NCBI RefSeq assembly: GCF_000430745.1
Contig: NZ_KE387232.1
Location: forward strand, 1-64,000
Source: Fictibacillus gelatini DSM 15865
GTDB taxonomy: Bacteria; Bacillota; Bacilli; Bacillales; Fictibacillaceae
Reading direction: 5' to 3'
DNA length: 64,000 nt
The notes under the pieces were generated by a model. That model made no database searches and was not told where the DNA came from. It saw only the letters and a list, made by a program, of their open reading frames with translations. Positions 16,862-26,161 of this stretch are shown piece by piece (positions within the stretch are counted from its first letter, which is position 1; the number at the start of each line of letters is the position of its first letter). A program made the translations under genes and the position numbers.

Positions 16862-17804
16862 AGACCGCACCTCCGATGACTAGTAATAAGATGTAGAAAA
16901 AAAAGGTTGTCCGCTCCATTATCGAAATCGTCTGTGAAATATGGGATGCTTTAAGGGGATAATGACCGTTCCCCATTTTCGCCCGATTGGACACTTTCCC
17001 TTTATACGTGTTTACTCCGCCAAGTTGCACTCCGAGGAGCCCGGCAACCGCCGCTTCTCCCCAGCCGCTGTTCGGGCTAGGATGTTTTTTCGCATCGCGA
17101 AACAAGACGGAGAATGCTTCATTTTTCGATATTTCCATTGCCGTTGGATTCAGAAGAACCATCAGAAGGCCCGTGATCCGGCTCGGCAAAAAATTCATGA
17201 CGTCATCAAGCCTTGCTGATGCCCGCCCAAACAGGAGGTAGCGATCGTTTTTATAGCCGACCATTGAATCGCACGTATTGACAGCCCGATACAATAACGC
17301 GAGCGGAGCCCCCCCGATTAATGCATAAAAGAGCGGGGCAGTGATGCCATCACTCGTATTTTCCGCAACCGTTTCGACCGCTCCCCTGACAATTTCACTT
17401 TCACCTAACTGATCCGTATCTCTGCCGACGATCCAGCTGAGCTTTTCCCTTGCCAGCTCCAATTGCTGGTCTTCAAGCGGCTTAAGAACCGAAATCCCCG
17501 CTTCCTTCAATCCTTTTACGGCAATGGTCGTTGAAATGAAGAGCCCCTCGATGGCGACGCCGAGCCATTCATTCAATTGATAGGAAAACAAGACAACTGT
17601 AAACGATAAGGCCCCTGTAATAAGCAGCACGAGAAAGACCATTAAAGTGCCTTTGGCCATCCGGTTGGGCCCGTGATTGAATTTTTTTTCGAAAAACGCG
17701 ATCAATTTTCCAAAACCTCTGACCGGGTGGGGCAGCCAGGGAGGATCCCCGATCAATTGGTCAATAATGAGTGCGAGTGTAATAGCAATAAGGTGATGAA
17801 TCAT
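16836..17804 (-). CDS. cbiB: Adenosylcobinamide-phosphate synthase
   Basis: 322 residues, several membrane helices. The N-terminal IDQLIGDPPWLPHPVRGFGKLI motif and the central AENTSDGITAPLFYALIGG and YKNDRYLLFGRASARLDDV segments are diagnostic of CbiB/CobD(Pseudomonas). It attaches aminopropanol (phosphate) to cobyric acid. Combined with CobD decarboxylase here, it can rebuild the aminopropanol arm from cobyric acid produced by the neighbouring CbiZ domain. Its ATG overlaps the upstream stop. Confidence 0.95.
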   Translation of the reverse strand: MIHHLIAITLALIIDQLIGDPPWLPHPVRGFGKLIAFFEKKFNHGPNRMAKGTLMVFLVLLITGALSFTVVLFSYQLNEWLGVAIEGLFISTTIAVKGLKEAGISVLKPLEDQQLELAREKLSWIVGRDTDQLGESEIVRGAVETVAENTSDGITAPLFYALIGGAPLALLYRAVNTCDSMVGYKNDRYLLFGRASARLDDVMNFLPSRITGLLMVLLNPTAMEISKNEAFSVLFRDAKKHPSPNSGWGEAAVAGLLGVQLGGVNTYKGKVSNRAKMGNGHYPLKASHISQTISIMERTTFFFYILLLVIGGAVYGISRAWS

Positions 17805-19270
17805 AGCTCTTCTCTTCTTCTTTTATAATTTTGAATCGCTTCTATTAAAGCATCAAAAACCGCCTTCCCGATCCATTTTCCGACTGGAGTAATCGTTCCG
17901 GCATATTCGATTTTTTTCCCTGTTTGAGTCGCGGCAATGCACATGCTGTCGGTCGAAGTGCCTGTTGCGACCGTTCCTGAGTTTCGGTCGATAATTTGTT
18001 CTAGCGCCAGCGCCTTCGTTTTCGCTTCTGTTGCCGTCATCATTGCCTGCGTAAAGGCTTCTTCGGTCAGCTCGCCTTCAACAAAAACCCAGATGTTGAT
18101 CGTTCCGACTTTCATCGTGCCAGCCGCATACTCCCATGAACGGGAAATATCCACACTATTCGATGTCCCCGCTGTCACAATAGCGAGGACGCGGCATTCT
18201 TCATTTTGAATGGACTTCATGCCGGCATCTTCCAGTAAGGCTGCCGTCATCATTCCGACCGTCCCGGTTATATTCAACCTGTTCGCGCACAAATAGCGGA
18301 TGTATTCTTGTTTCGCCTCACTGCAATTATAGTTTTTATCGACATGGCGGTTAACGAACGTTGTTGCCCAGTTGAATCCTCCTCCAACAAGGGCTGACGA
18401 TAACGTTTTAAGCGGAAAAGGACTTCTGACGACCATCATGTTTTCGGTTGTTTCTATTGTAACGTGTTCAAGCGATTGTTCTTCCGCTTTTTCTTCCGGC
18501 ATAAGCGCAATTAACGGCTTTGCGACCCGCGGGTGCGTGTGGCGGTGAAGCGGAATGCCATACACTTTTTTCAAATTTGCATCATTCATGACTTCAATGG
18601 GCGTCCCGAGCGCTTCACATTTTCCTTCATTCAATAACATAAGCCTGTCACAATAAAGGCTCGCTAAATTTAAATCGTGCAAAATGGCGACAACGGTTAG
18701 TTTTTTGTCTATCGTCCGTTCTTTGATTAATTCAAGCAGCTTCATTTGATACGAAAGGTCAAGATGGTTCGTCGGTTCATCTAAAAGCAAGAGCTCCGGC
18801 TCCTGGGCAAGCGCTTTTGCGAGAAACACCCGCTGCCGCTCCCCTCCGCTTAAATTTCCTAACGATTGTTCGGCAAACTGAGCAATGCCCGTTTCCCCCA
18901 TCACCATTTCGACCACTTCGTCATCCCGTTTCGAAGATTGCTTGAAAAAACCTTCATAATACGGATATCTGCCAAGGGCGACCGTTTCTTTTACGCTGTA
19001 GTCAAACGCTGTTTCATTGTGCTGCGGCAAAACGGCGATTCTCCGTGCCCGTTCTTTGCTGGAAAAGGACTGGATGGGCCGGTCCATGACGGTAAGCTTT
19101 CCGCTTTTTACCGAAAGCTCGCCGCTGATTGAGCGCAAAAGCGTCGTCTTCCCGCTTCCATTCGGGCCAATGATGCCGAAAAACTCGCCTTTTGGTACCG
19201 AAAACGTGACCTGATGTACGATGTCTTTTCCGTTATAGCCAGCTGTCACATTCTCAACATGGAGCATCAT
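17801..19270 (-). CDS. Fused cobalamin ABC ATPase (BtuD-like) and CbiZ amidohydrolase
   Basis: 489 residues in two parts. Residues 1 to about 260 form an ABC ATPase: Walker A GPNGSGKTTLL, signature LSGGERQRVFLAKAL, Walker B LLLLDEPTNHLD and the H-loop ILHDLN, of the FecE/BtuD type. From about 265 onward the sequence (VGGGFNWATTFVNRHVDKNY... VTAGTSNSVDIS... ATGTSTDSMCIAATQ) matches CbiZ, which cleaves the aminopropanol side arm of (pseudo)cobinamides to cobyric acid. So one polypeptide powers uptake and starts remodelling of imported corrinoids. Similar fusions are known in Bacillus. The second ATG of ATGATG is best spaced from AGAGGTG. Confidence 0.93.
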   Translation of the reverse strand: MMLHVENVTAGYNGKDIVHQVTFSVPKGEFFGIIGPNGSGKTTLLRSISGELSVKSGKLTVMDRPIQSFSSKERARRIAVLPQHNETAFDYSVKETVALGRYPYYEGFFKQSSKRDDEVVEMVMGETGIAQFAEQSLGNLSGGERQRVFLAKALAQEPELLLLDEPTNHLDLSYQMKLLELIKERTIDKKLTVVAILHDLNLASLYCDRLMLLNEGKCEALGTPIEVMNDANLKKVYGIPLHRHTHPRVAKPLIALMPEEKAEEQSLEHVTIETTENMMVVRSPFPLKTLSSALVGGGFNWATTFVNRHVDKNYNCSEAKQEYIRYLCANRLNITGTVGMMTAALLEDAGMKSIQNEECRVLAIVTAGTSNSVDISRSWEYAAGTMKVGTINIWVFVEGELTEEAFTQAMMTATEAKTKALALEQIIDRNSGTVATGTSTDSMCIAATQTGKKIEYAGTITPVGKWIGKAVFDALIEAIQNYKRRREEL

Positions 19271-20329
19271 CTACACCTCTTTTCTGCGTGAACGTATGAA
19301 AATAAAAGCAAACACCGGGCTGCCAATAATGGCAGTCAACACGCCGATCGGCAGTTCTGTCGGCGAAATGATCGTCCGGGCCAGCAAATCGACGAGGACT
19401 AAAAACGCGCCTCCGACTCCCATCGAAAGCGGAAGAAGATGGCGATGGTCGACTCCCCAGATCAATCGGGCCATATGTGGAATGACCAGGCCAACAAAGC
19501 CGATCGTTCCTGAAACGGCAACAGCAGACCCTGTCAAAAGGGACGCAGCAAAGAGCACATACATTTTATGCCTTTGAACATTCACGCCGATCGCCCTCGC
19601 ATCATTTTCGCCAAAGGCAAGCGCATTCAATTCTCTCGCATTCATCATAAGGATGAAAAAGCCGACAAGGAAAAACGGTAGAATCAGCCCGATATATGGC
19701 CAGCCCCTCATCGACACACTGCCCATAATCCAGCCGATAATCGACCGCAATTCCTCACCCGTCAAGGCAATTAAAAGGGAGATGAGCGCCCCTAAAAATG
19801 AACTGAAAATAATGCCCGCCAAAATGATCGTTTCGACTGAAAGCGACCGATGGACCAACCGGGCAAAAAAGATGACAATCAGCAGTGTCAAGAAAGCCGT
19901 CAGCACACTGATTATCGGCAATGTATAGTCACCGAAAAAAGGCAGCGAGATGCCGAAAAATAAAACGGCGACAGCGCCCAATGCCCCGCCTGATGATACT
20001 CCGAGCGTGTATGGATCAGCCAGCGGATTTTTTAACAAGCCTTGAAACGCACATCCCGCAAGCGACAACGAACAGCCAACCAATAAAGCAAGCACTGCAC
20101 GCGGAAACCGGATATCCATCACAATATTTACCGTTCCACGATCAATATCATGCGGGATAGGAAGATGGAATAAGGACGATGTAAGAATCCGTAAAACGTG
20201 AAAAAGGGGGATAGGTACACTTCCTACCGAAACCCCCAATGATACAGAAACGATCATGAAACATAAAACAATACTATAAGAAAGGACGATATTATTTCTT
20301 AAAAACGTCAGGATAGACGGCTTCCGCAA
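19271..20329 (-). CDS. btuC: Cobalamin ABC transporter permease (FecCD family)
   Basis: About 350 residues with nine or ten membrane helices. GCSLSLAGCAFQGLLKNPLADPYTLGVSSGG and GTIGFVGLVIPHMARLIWG are the FecCD permease signatures that contact the ATPase. It is adjacent to the BtuF-like lipoprotein gene and the BtuD-CbiZ fusion. The open frame begins with a TTG at 20329 inside the end of btuF; an internal start closer to MIVSVSLG is possible. Imports B12 or other corrinoids. Confidence 0.93.
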   Translation of the reverse strand: MRKPSILTFLRNNIVLSYSIVLCFMIVSVSLGVSVGSVPIPLFHVLRILTSSLFHLPIPHDIDRGTVNIVMDIRFPRAVLALLVGCSLSLAGCAFQGLLKNPLADPYTLGVSSGGALGAVAVLFFGISLPFFGDYTLPIISVLTAFLTLLIVIFFARLVHRSLSVETIILAGIIFSSFLGALISLLIALTGEELRSIIGWIMGSVSMRGWPYIGLILPFFLVGFFILMMNARELNALAFGENDARAIGVNVQRHKMYVLFAASLLTGSAVAVSGTIGFVGLVIPHMARLIWGVDHRHLLPLSMGVGGAFLVLVDLLARTIISPTELPIGVLTAIIGSPVFAFIFIRSRRKEV

Positions 20330-21260
20330 GTTGCTCGACCCCTTCGATTAGCCGTGGACCAGGACGGCTTACTAAATCCGATTGAATATCATACACTTGC
20401 TTCTTTTTAATGGCTGGCACGTCTTTCCATGCTTTTCTGTCCAGCACTTTCTGCGCCGCATTTTTCGTATAGTAGCCATATGTCGTAATAATGACATCAG
20501 GCTTATATGAAACAGCTTTTTCTTCCGTTACTTTCGGCCACCCCTCAAGCTTCGCAGCCGCATTTTTCGCGTGGATAGCGGTCAGCATTTCATCCATAAA
20601 GGTTCCTTTTCCTGCTGTATAAAGCTCAGGAGCGGGCTGGACTTCGATCCAAACCGTTTTTTCATCACCTTTTTTAATAGCGTTTGCTTTTTCTTTGATT
20701 TTGTTAAGGTCGCTTTTCATCGATGTGACAATTTCTTTCGCTTTCGCATCCGTTCCTGTTGCTTTCCCAATCATTTCAATCGACTTGTACGCATCATCAA
20801 ATGATTTTGCTTCATTGACGACCAATACTTTAATCCCGTTATCTCTTAATTGGTCAAGCCCTTTTTTCGAATTATGGGCACCTGAAGCGTGGGCAAGGAC
20901 AAGGTCGGGCTTTAACGAAATGATTTTTTCGACGTTAAAGTCCATCCCGCCGATCTTTTCTTTTTTTGTCGCTTCTTTCGGATAATTGTCAAAATCAGAT
21001 ACACCGACGATTTCTTTGTTCAAACCAAGATCAAATGCGATTTCCGTATTGCTTGGAATTAACGATACGATCCGTTTCGGTTTTTTATCAATCGTCACTT
21101 TTTCCCCGATTCCATCGGTAATCGTGACAGGGAAGCCGGATTTAGCAGCGGGCGCCGCCTTTTTTCCGCTGTCTTTTGCCGCTTTATCGCCATTCGAACA
21201 ACCGGCCATGACGCCGATGACTAAGAAAAGCATGAGCAAAATGCCACTTAGCTTTTTCAT
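20292..21260 (-). CDS. btuF: Corrinoid-binding lipoprotein (BtuF-like)
   Basis: 322 residues. The lipoprotein signal MKKLSGILLMLFLVIGVMAG ends at the lipobox cysteine (residue 21), so it is anchored outside the membrane. A linker rich in lysine and alanine follows. The body is a two-lobed periplasmic-binding-protein fold with KRIVSLIPSNTEIAFDLGL and the later VSRPGPRLIEGVEQLAE motif of the BtuF/FhuD class. First gene of the cobalamin operon and directly downstream of the B12 riboswitch. Confidence 0.94.
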   Translation of the reverse strand: MKKLSGILLMLFLVIGVMAGCSNGDKAAKDSGKKAAPAAKSGFPVTITDGIGEKVTIDKKPKRIVSLIPSNTEIAFDLGLNKEIVGVSDFDNYPKEATKKEKIGGMDFNVEKIISLKPDLVLAHASGAHNSKKGLDQLRDNGIKVLVVNEAKSFDDAYKSIEMIGKATGTDAKAKEIVTSMKSDLNKIKEKANAIKKGDEKTVWIEVQPAPELYTAGKGTFMDEMLTAIHAKNAAAKLEGWPKVTEEKAVSYKPDVIITTYGYYTKNAAQKVLDRKAWKDVPAIKKKQVYDIQSDLVSRPGPRLIEGVEQLAEAVYPDVFKK

Positions 21261-21333
21261 GTTTATTTTCCCCCTTGTATGTAACTTTCTTTCGAGGACG
21301 CCAGCGTTCTTTGAACATGACGCTTCAGGTGAA

Positions 21334-21360
21334 ATAAAAAAGCCCTCCCTTCGGAGAGCA
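21334..21360 (-). terminator. Riboswitch expression-platform terminator
   Basis: GCTCTCC-GAAG-GGAGGGC followed by TTTTTTATT on the minus strand, between the B12 aptamer and btuF. With vitamin bound, transcription should stop here. Confidence 0.88.
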
Positions 21361-21433
21361 TGAAAGCATCGATCGATTTACGATTTCAAAAGATTGCTTC
21401 ACCTTTTCCTCGAAGGTTGCAAAACAAAAATTT

Positions 21434-21595
21434 AAGGCAGGTCTCCTGACTCTCGTTCATCAAACCGAATCTCCTTCCCGTTTTTTTAAAACAGTGGTTT
21501 TTGATGCGGCTCTCGCGATTACAGTGGCGGGACCGTGTTGGATTTGCACCAACTTCCCTTTTTAACGCTTAATCGTTTGAGAACAGCAACGATGG
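21434..21595 (-). ncRNA. Cobalamin (B12) riboswitch aptamer
   Basis: On the minus strand the element carries GGGAAGTTGGTGCAAATCC, then GGTCCCGCCACTGTAATCGC and, near its 3' end, the B12 box AGTCAGGAGACCTGCC, the conserved blocks of the cobalamin riboswitch in the right order and spacing. A terminator hairpin follows before btuF. It should reduce expression of the whole twelve-gene operon when adenosylcobalamin is plentiful. Confidence 0.96.
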
Positions 21596-21645
21596 CTTCG
21601 CTTTTCCCAAACAGCGACCTTAAATCATTTATTCAGCTATTACTT

Positions 21646-21651
21646 ATTATA
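21646..21651 (-). promoter_or_regulatory. Probable -10 box of the cobalamin operon
   Basis: TATAAT on the minus strand about 55 bases before the aptamer, preceded by an AT-rich stretch with only a weak -35 (CTTTCC). Position fits the riboswitch transcript start. Confidence 0.5.
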
Positions 21652-21925
21652 CTATTTGTTTTCGAAATGGAAAGGAAAAGTTCATTAAGGAGCATCGCGG
21701 CTGCAAATTCCAAATCCAAACAATCCTAATGTAAACAGCACACTGCCAATCTTTAGTGAAGTCAATGGTGGCAAGTGTTAAATATCGCTAATTGCAAAAA
21801 GCAATTTTTGCATAGTAGAGTAATAAAAATGAGAGGAATCCATCTCCGAGACGATACCTAAAGCAAATTATTTCAAACAAAATTCATCACAAGGCACCGA
21901 ATTGAATATTTTTTCGCTTCCGAAC

Positions 21926-22100
21926 TTTATTTTTGTCCCTGAGGCACCTTCTATTGGACAGTTTTGTGCCTCCAGGCTGCTTTTTTGTCCTTGAGACCGG
22001 TTCTATTGGACAGCTTTTCGCCTTCTGCTCTCATTTTTGTCCTTGAGACCGGTTCTATTGGACAGTTTTTCGCCTTCTGCTCTCATTTTTGTCCTTTAAC
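21926..22100. repeat. 52-bp tandem repeat array E (four units)
   Basis: Four copies of TTTTTGTCC spaced exactly 52 bp (G at 21935, 21987, 22039, 22091). Units read TTTTTGTCCTTGAGACCGG then TTCTATTGGACAGTTTTTCG, clearly the same family as the array at 11187-11500, ten kilobases away. No gene overlaps. The remaining bases 22101-22365 show nothing recognisable. Confidence 0.92.
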
Positions 22101-22365
22101 GACGAACTTGTTTTACATTCTACGCATATTCTTCCACCCTCGAAGCATTGGGAATTTTATTAAATTCATAATTACCTGAAAGCCGAGTTCTATGACAGTA
22201 GCTTCTTCAAATCAGTTATCCTTCTTTGAAAGAATCGGGCGAGATTACAATTTTCATCGTTGCTACACCACCCTGCTTTACCCTTTTTATTCATCTTCTA
22301 CAAAATGGTATTGTGGTAAAAGATGAGATTAAACTATTTTCCAATGAACCAGATCATATAGTATG

Positions 22366-22405
22366 ACAAAACAATCCCCGGCTCTGTAGAATGAACCGGA
22401 GATCT
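22366..22405 (-). terminator. Terminator of the sugar operon
   Basis: ATCTCCGGTTC and GAGCCGGGGAT arms followed by TGTTTTG on the minus strand, right after the isomerase gene. Confidence 0.8.
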
Positions 22406-22410
22406 CTCTA

Positions 22411-23271
22411 TTAAACCGTATGTTTTTCCAGTTTTAATATCGTGTCGAGGCTGTGGGAGGTATGGCGGATGAGCTGTTCTGGATTGTATTGGTATGGGGA
22501 AAGCTCCGGCGTGATATACCCGTCATAGCCAATTTCCTCGAGCGCCTGGATGACTTCTTCCCAGGCCACATCACCGGCAAGCAGCGGCACGAATCCGTTT
22601 ATGTTCCCGACGGCACGGCTAAAGTCTTTCACATGAACCGCGCAAATGCGTTTGCCTAAAATTTTGATCCATTGCTCAGGGAAGCCGAACTGAAGCACAT
22701 TGCCGACATCAAAATAAACGCCGACCCAGCCGCTCGCTACTTCGTCAATAAAGTTTCTCATTTCAAGCGGGCTTAGCAAAAACTTATTCCAGACATTTTC
22801 CACCCCGATATGAACCTTCTTTTCTTCCGCCACCTCTGCCAATTCTTTAAATGCAGCAAGCGAGCGTTCGTAGGCAACATCATAGGATACAACGTCTGAA
22901 ACTAACCCGGGAACGACGAGCACATGCTTAGCACCAATGATGCTTGCCGCCTCCACCATTTTGCCCACGACTTCTTTCCCTTTTTCGCGGAGCGATTGGT
23001 CATTGTCCGTCAGCGCATATTTCCAATGAAGAGCCGTAGAGATACTTGGCAATTCCAGGGAGTATTCTTTTGCTAAATCAACGACTTTTAAAAGGCTTTC
23101 TTCCGTTGATTCCATATGAATAGGCGATTGGCCGTCCTCCGATAGGTTCAATTCGACCCCGTCATACCCATATTCTTTTGCAAGATGAAAGATTCGTTCC
23201 ACTTCAGTACCTGCAGGAAAGCACCATGCATTGATTCCTTTTTTTAAAGGCACAAGAAACACTCCATTCAT
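22411..23271 (-). CDS. Sugar phosphate isomerase/epimerase-like TIM barrel
   Basis: Up to 286 residues of the xylose-isomerase-like/AP-endonuclease-2 TIM-barrel class. HVLVVPGLVSDVV, IGVENVWNKFLLSP, VGVYFDVGNVLQFG and ICAVHVKDF place the metal-binding E, D and H residues at strand ends. A GTG at about 23247 (PLKKGINAWCFPAG) with GGAGTG upstream is an alternative start to the ATG at 23271 that overlaps the previous stop. With two Gfo/Idh/MocA dehydrogenases it forms the usual set for stepwise oxidation and isomerisation of a cyclic sugar or polyol. Exact substrate unknown. Confidence 0.85.
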   Translation of the reverse strand: MNGVFLVPLKKGINAWCFPAGTEVERIFHLAKEYGYDGVELNLSEDGQSPIHMESTEESLLKVVDLAKEYSLELPSISTALHWKYALTDNDQSLREKGKEVVGKMVEAASIIGAKHVLVVPGLVSDVVSYDVAYERSLAAFKELAEVAEEKKVHIGVENVWNKFLLSPLEMRNFIDEVASGWVGVYFDVGNVLQFGFPEQWIKILGKRICAVHVKDFSRAVGNINGFVPLLAGDVAWEEVIQALEEIGYDGYITPELSPYQYNPEQLIRHTSHSLDTILKLEKHTV

Positions 23272-24248
23272 TTTAATATCGTTAGTTTAACAGGGCTCTT
23301 TTGTTCTGCTGCCTTATATGCAGCAAGGGCCACTTCGACCGCTTTCAGCCCGTCTTCGCCTGTGATGGACGGCTCTCTGTCCTCCTTAATGCACTCGATA
23401 AAATCTTTCACAAGACCGGCGTCCATATCGTCTCCCCAATAATGCCAATTCGCGCCGCTCGAATCACTGTAAACATTCAGTTTTTGCCCGAAAGCATCAA
23501 TGAAAATCGTCCCTTCCGTACCGATTACTTCCAATGTCACATCGCCCCATGTCGGGTATGCTTTATTGCGCGACCAGCTGCAATCCAATGTGGCAAATAC
23601 GCCATTGTCGAATTCCATTGTCAACAGGCCGCAATCATCAATTTGATCGGAGAAAAATTGACCGGCTTCCGCGTACACCTCTGTCACTTCCGCATTCATA
23701 AACCAGCGCATTATATCGACGACATGTACGGTATGATCCATCACTGCTCCGCCGCCGGACAACGATTTTATCACAAACCAGCCGCCGGGATTCGTGCCGC
23801 GGTTCGTTCCTTTCATGGCGATAATCCGGCCGAGCTTCCCTTCTTCAATGATCTTTTTCCCTTGCTGGATGGATGTATTGAAGCGAACAGGGAATGCTGT
23901 TTGCAGCTTTACTCCATTTTCCCGGCAAACGTTGACCATCTCTTTCATTTCTTCAAGCGTTGTTCCAAGCGGTTTTTCACATAGTACATGCTTGCCCGCC
24001 TTTGCGGCCGCCAGCACATGCTTATGATGGTTGACGTTTTCCGAAGTGACAATGACGGCATCAATGTCCTCGCTAAGAAGAGCATTGTAGTCCGCAAAGT
24101 ACGTGACGCCAAACTTCGCCGCCGCTTCACGTCCGCGCGCTTCATTTTCATCGGATATCCCGCATAGCTCTACTCCATCCAGATCTTGCAATGCTCTGGC
24201 ATAACTATATGCATGCATGTGAGCAAAACTAATAATCCCCAATTTCAT
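23268..24248 (-). CDS. Gfo/Idh/MocA family oxidoreductase
   Basis: About 326 residues. The N-terminal Rossmann domain starts MKLGIISFAHMHAYSYARAL; the usual GxGxxG is altered to a SFAHMHA loop. GKHVLCEKPLGTTLEEM holds the catalytic EKP lysine, and GGGAVMDHTVHVVDIMRW carries the conserved D-x3-H. The start at 24248 has GAGGGGGAAACG upstream. It probably oxidises a sugar with NAD(P). It overlaps the following isomerase gene by four bases, so the two are translated together. Confidence 0.9.
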   Translation of the reverse strand: MKLGIISFAHMHAYSYARALQDLDGVELCGISDENEARGREAAAKFGVTYFADYNALLSEDIDAVIVTSENVNHHKHVLAAAKAGKHVLCEKPLGTTLEEMKEMVNVCRENGVKLQTAFPVRFNTSIQQGKKIIEEGKLGRIIAMKGTNRGTNPGGWFVIKSLSGGGAVMDHTVHVVDIMRWFMNAEVTEVYAEAGQFFSDQIDDCGLLTMEFDNGVFATLDCSWSRNKAYPTWGDVTLEVIGTEGTIFIDAFGQKLNVYSDSSGANWHYWGDDMDAGLVKDFIECIKEDREPSITGEDGLKAVEVALAAYKAAEQKSPVKLTILK

Positions 24249-24264
24249 GTTCGTTTCCCCCTCT

Positions 24265-25269
24265 TTAGGCATGAGTCAATGACGGCTTAATTTCAACCAC
24301 TTTCCCTGTTTCGATCGATTCCAGGGCGGCCAATGATATTTCCACCGCTTTAAAGGCGTCTTCTGCTGAAACGATTGGTTCGCAGTCGTTTTCAATGCAC
24401 TCCATAAAATGGGCAAGTTCTTGATAATATGGATTTTCTTTTAATGGACTCGACGGAACTGCTACGCCCCCGCCATTTTCTTTTTGCCGAATTTGCGCGT
24501 AAATGCTTTTTTCTTTTTTACTGTCGAACTCAATAATTCCGTTATCTCCGGCAATTTCAAGGTAGGTTGAAAATCCTTCGTGGGCCCATGTACCTTCGAC
24601 ATGCGCAATCATCCCGTTTTCAAAACGAAGCGTAAGAAGAGCGTAATCGATGCGATTGAAGCTTCTTCCCAACACGCTTTTTGCATAAACGCGTTTCACA
24701 TCACCGAAGCACCAGCGCAAAAAGTCAATGTCATGTATGATCATATCGAGCACCAGCCCGCCGCTATTTTTATAATCGGCATACCAGTCATTCCAGGCGG
24801 TCGGGAAAATGCCGCCCCTTGTCGTACGGGCCATTGCCGGCTTGCCGATTTCATTTTTGTCGATGATCTCCTTTGCCTTCACATACTCCGGGAAGAAGCG
24901 GAGAACATGCCCGACAAACAGCTTCACACCTTTTTCCTTACAATAGCTGATCATTTCTTTTGCATCTTCTTTCGTGCGGGCGAGCGGCTTTTCACAAATG
25001 ACGTGTTTACCAAGATCGGCCGCCTTCAGCACATATTTTTTATGTAAATAGGTCGGCAAACAAACATCAATCACATCAATACGAGGCAATTGTGTAACCG
25101 CTTCCTCAAAACTAGTAAAATAGTTGGTGTTCAGTTTGGCGGCCAATGGCCCACCGATCTGCTTTCGAATATCAACGATCCCTGCGAGTTCCACATTCTC
25201 CATCTTCGCGTAAGACGATGCATGAACAGTCCCCATCGTCCCGGCGCCAATTACAAGCACATGTTGCAT
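24265..25269 (-). CDS. Gfo/Idh/MocA family oxidoreductase (second)
   Basis: 334 residues with a classical Rossmann start (MQHVLVIGAGTMGTVHASSY), the catalytic GKHVICEKPLARTKED and the GGLVLDMIIHDIDFLRW metal/substrate segment. It is only distantly similar to its neighbour at 23268-24248, so the pair probably acts at two steps, one oxidising and one reducing, as in known sugar interconversion clusters. Directly downstream of the importer genes and in the same orientation. Confidence 0.9.
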   Translation of the reverse strand: MQHVLVIGAGTMGTVHASSYAKMENVELAGIVDIRKQIGGPLAAKLNTNYFTSFEEAVTQLPRIDVIDVCLPTYLHKKYVLKAADLGKHVICEKPLARTKEDAKEMISYCKEKGVKLFVGHVLRFFPEYVKAKEIIDKNEIGKPAMARTTRGGIFPTAWNDWYADYKNSGGLVLDMIIHDIDFLRWCFGDVKRVYAKSVLGRSFNRIDYALLTLRFENGMIAHVEGTWAHEGFSTYLEIAGDNGIIEFDSKKEKSIYAQIRQKENGGGVAVPSSPLKENPYYQELAHFMECIENDCEPIVSAEDAFKAVEISLAALESIETGKVVEIKPSLTHA

Positions 25270-25310
25270 AGAATAATCTCCTCTCTATTTTACAATCTTG
25301 ACCCTTTTAT

Positions 25311-26147
25311 CTACTTAGATCCCGTAAGCGCAATTCCTTCAATAAACTGTTTTTGCAAGAAAATAAATACTAGAATCATCGGCCATATGGCTAAGACCGA
25401 TCCTGCCATTAACAACGAATAGTTTGTTAAATGCTGTCCTTGAAGTGAAGCCAGTCCTGCCGAGAGCGTCATTTTATCTGGAGAGCTGTTCACAATCAAT
25501 GGCCACATTAAGTCGTTCCAGGACCAAAGCGCTGTAAAAATGGCCAAAGCAATCAGTCCTGATTTCGCAAGTGGCAACATGATGTGCCAGTAAATTTGAA
25601 AATGATTGCATCCATCTAATTTTGCTGCCTCTTCAAGCTCTTTTGGCATCGACATAAAAAACTGCCGAAGCAAAAAGGTTCCAAACGCACTGAATAATCC
25701 CGGCACAATAAGCGCTTGCAATGTATTAAGCCATCCAAGCTTCACCATGATCATATATTGCGGAAGTAGAAATACTTGCCCTGGCACCATCAATACGGTC
25801 AACATTAAAATAAAGAGCACATTTTTTCCCGGAAACTGAATTCTGGCAAAAGCATAAGCTGCGAGTGAGCAAAGAAACAATTGTCCGACCGTTTTAGCCA
25901 ATGTTGTAATGATCGTATTCCAATAAAACTTTAAAAATGGCAATGTTCCAAACACATCGGAGTAATTGTGCCATTGAATTTTCTTTGGAAAAATAACCGG
26001 TGGGACCTGCGTTGTTTCTCCAAATGTTTTTAATGACGTAAGAATCATCCAGATGAAGGGGGTGACCATAATTAGCGCCCCGATGATCAGGATAGCATGA
26101 ATGATCCAATTTATTCGCTTTCCCTTTACACCAATCGATCTACTCAA
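25311..26147 (-). CDS. Sugar ABC permease, MalG/AraQ type
   Basis: 278 residues, six membrane helices. The EAAKLDGCNHFQIYWHIMLPLAKSG segment is the EAA loop that docks the ATPase. It pairs with the MalF-type permease upstream and the lipoprotein at 27142. No ATPase gene is in the cluster, so a shared MsmX-like ATPase elsewhere is expected, as in other Bacillus carbohydrate importers. Confidence 0.93.
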   Translation of the reverse strand: MSRSIGVKGKRINWIIHAILIIGALIMVTPFIWMILTSLKTFGETTQVPPVIFPKKIQWHNYSDVFGTLPFLKFYWNTIITTLAKTVGQLFLCSLAAYAFARIQFPGKNVLFILMLTVLMVPGQVFLLPQYMIMVKLGWLNTLQALIVPGLFSAFGTFLLRQFFMSMPKELEEAAKLDGCNHFQIYWHIMLPLAKSGLIALAIFTALWSWNDLMWPLIVNSSPDKMTLSAGLASLQGQHLTNYSLLMAGSVLAIWPMILVFIFLQKQFIEGIALTGSK

Positions 26148-26161
26148 TGTCCTCCCCTCCC

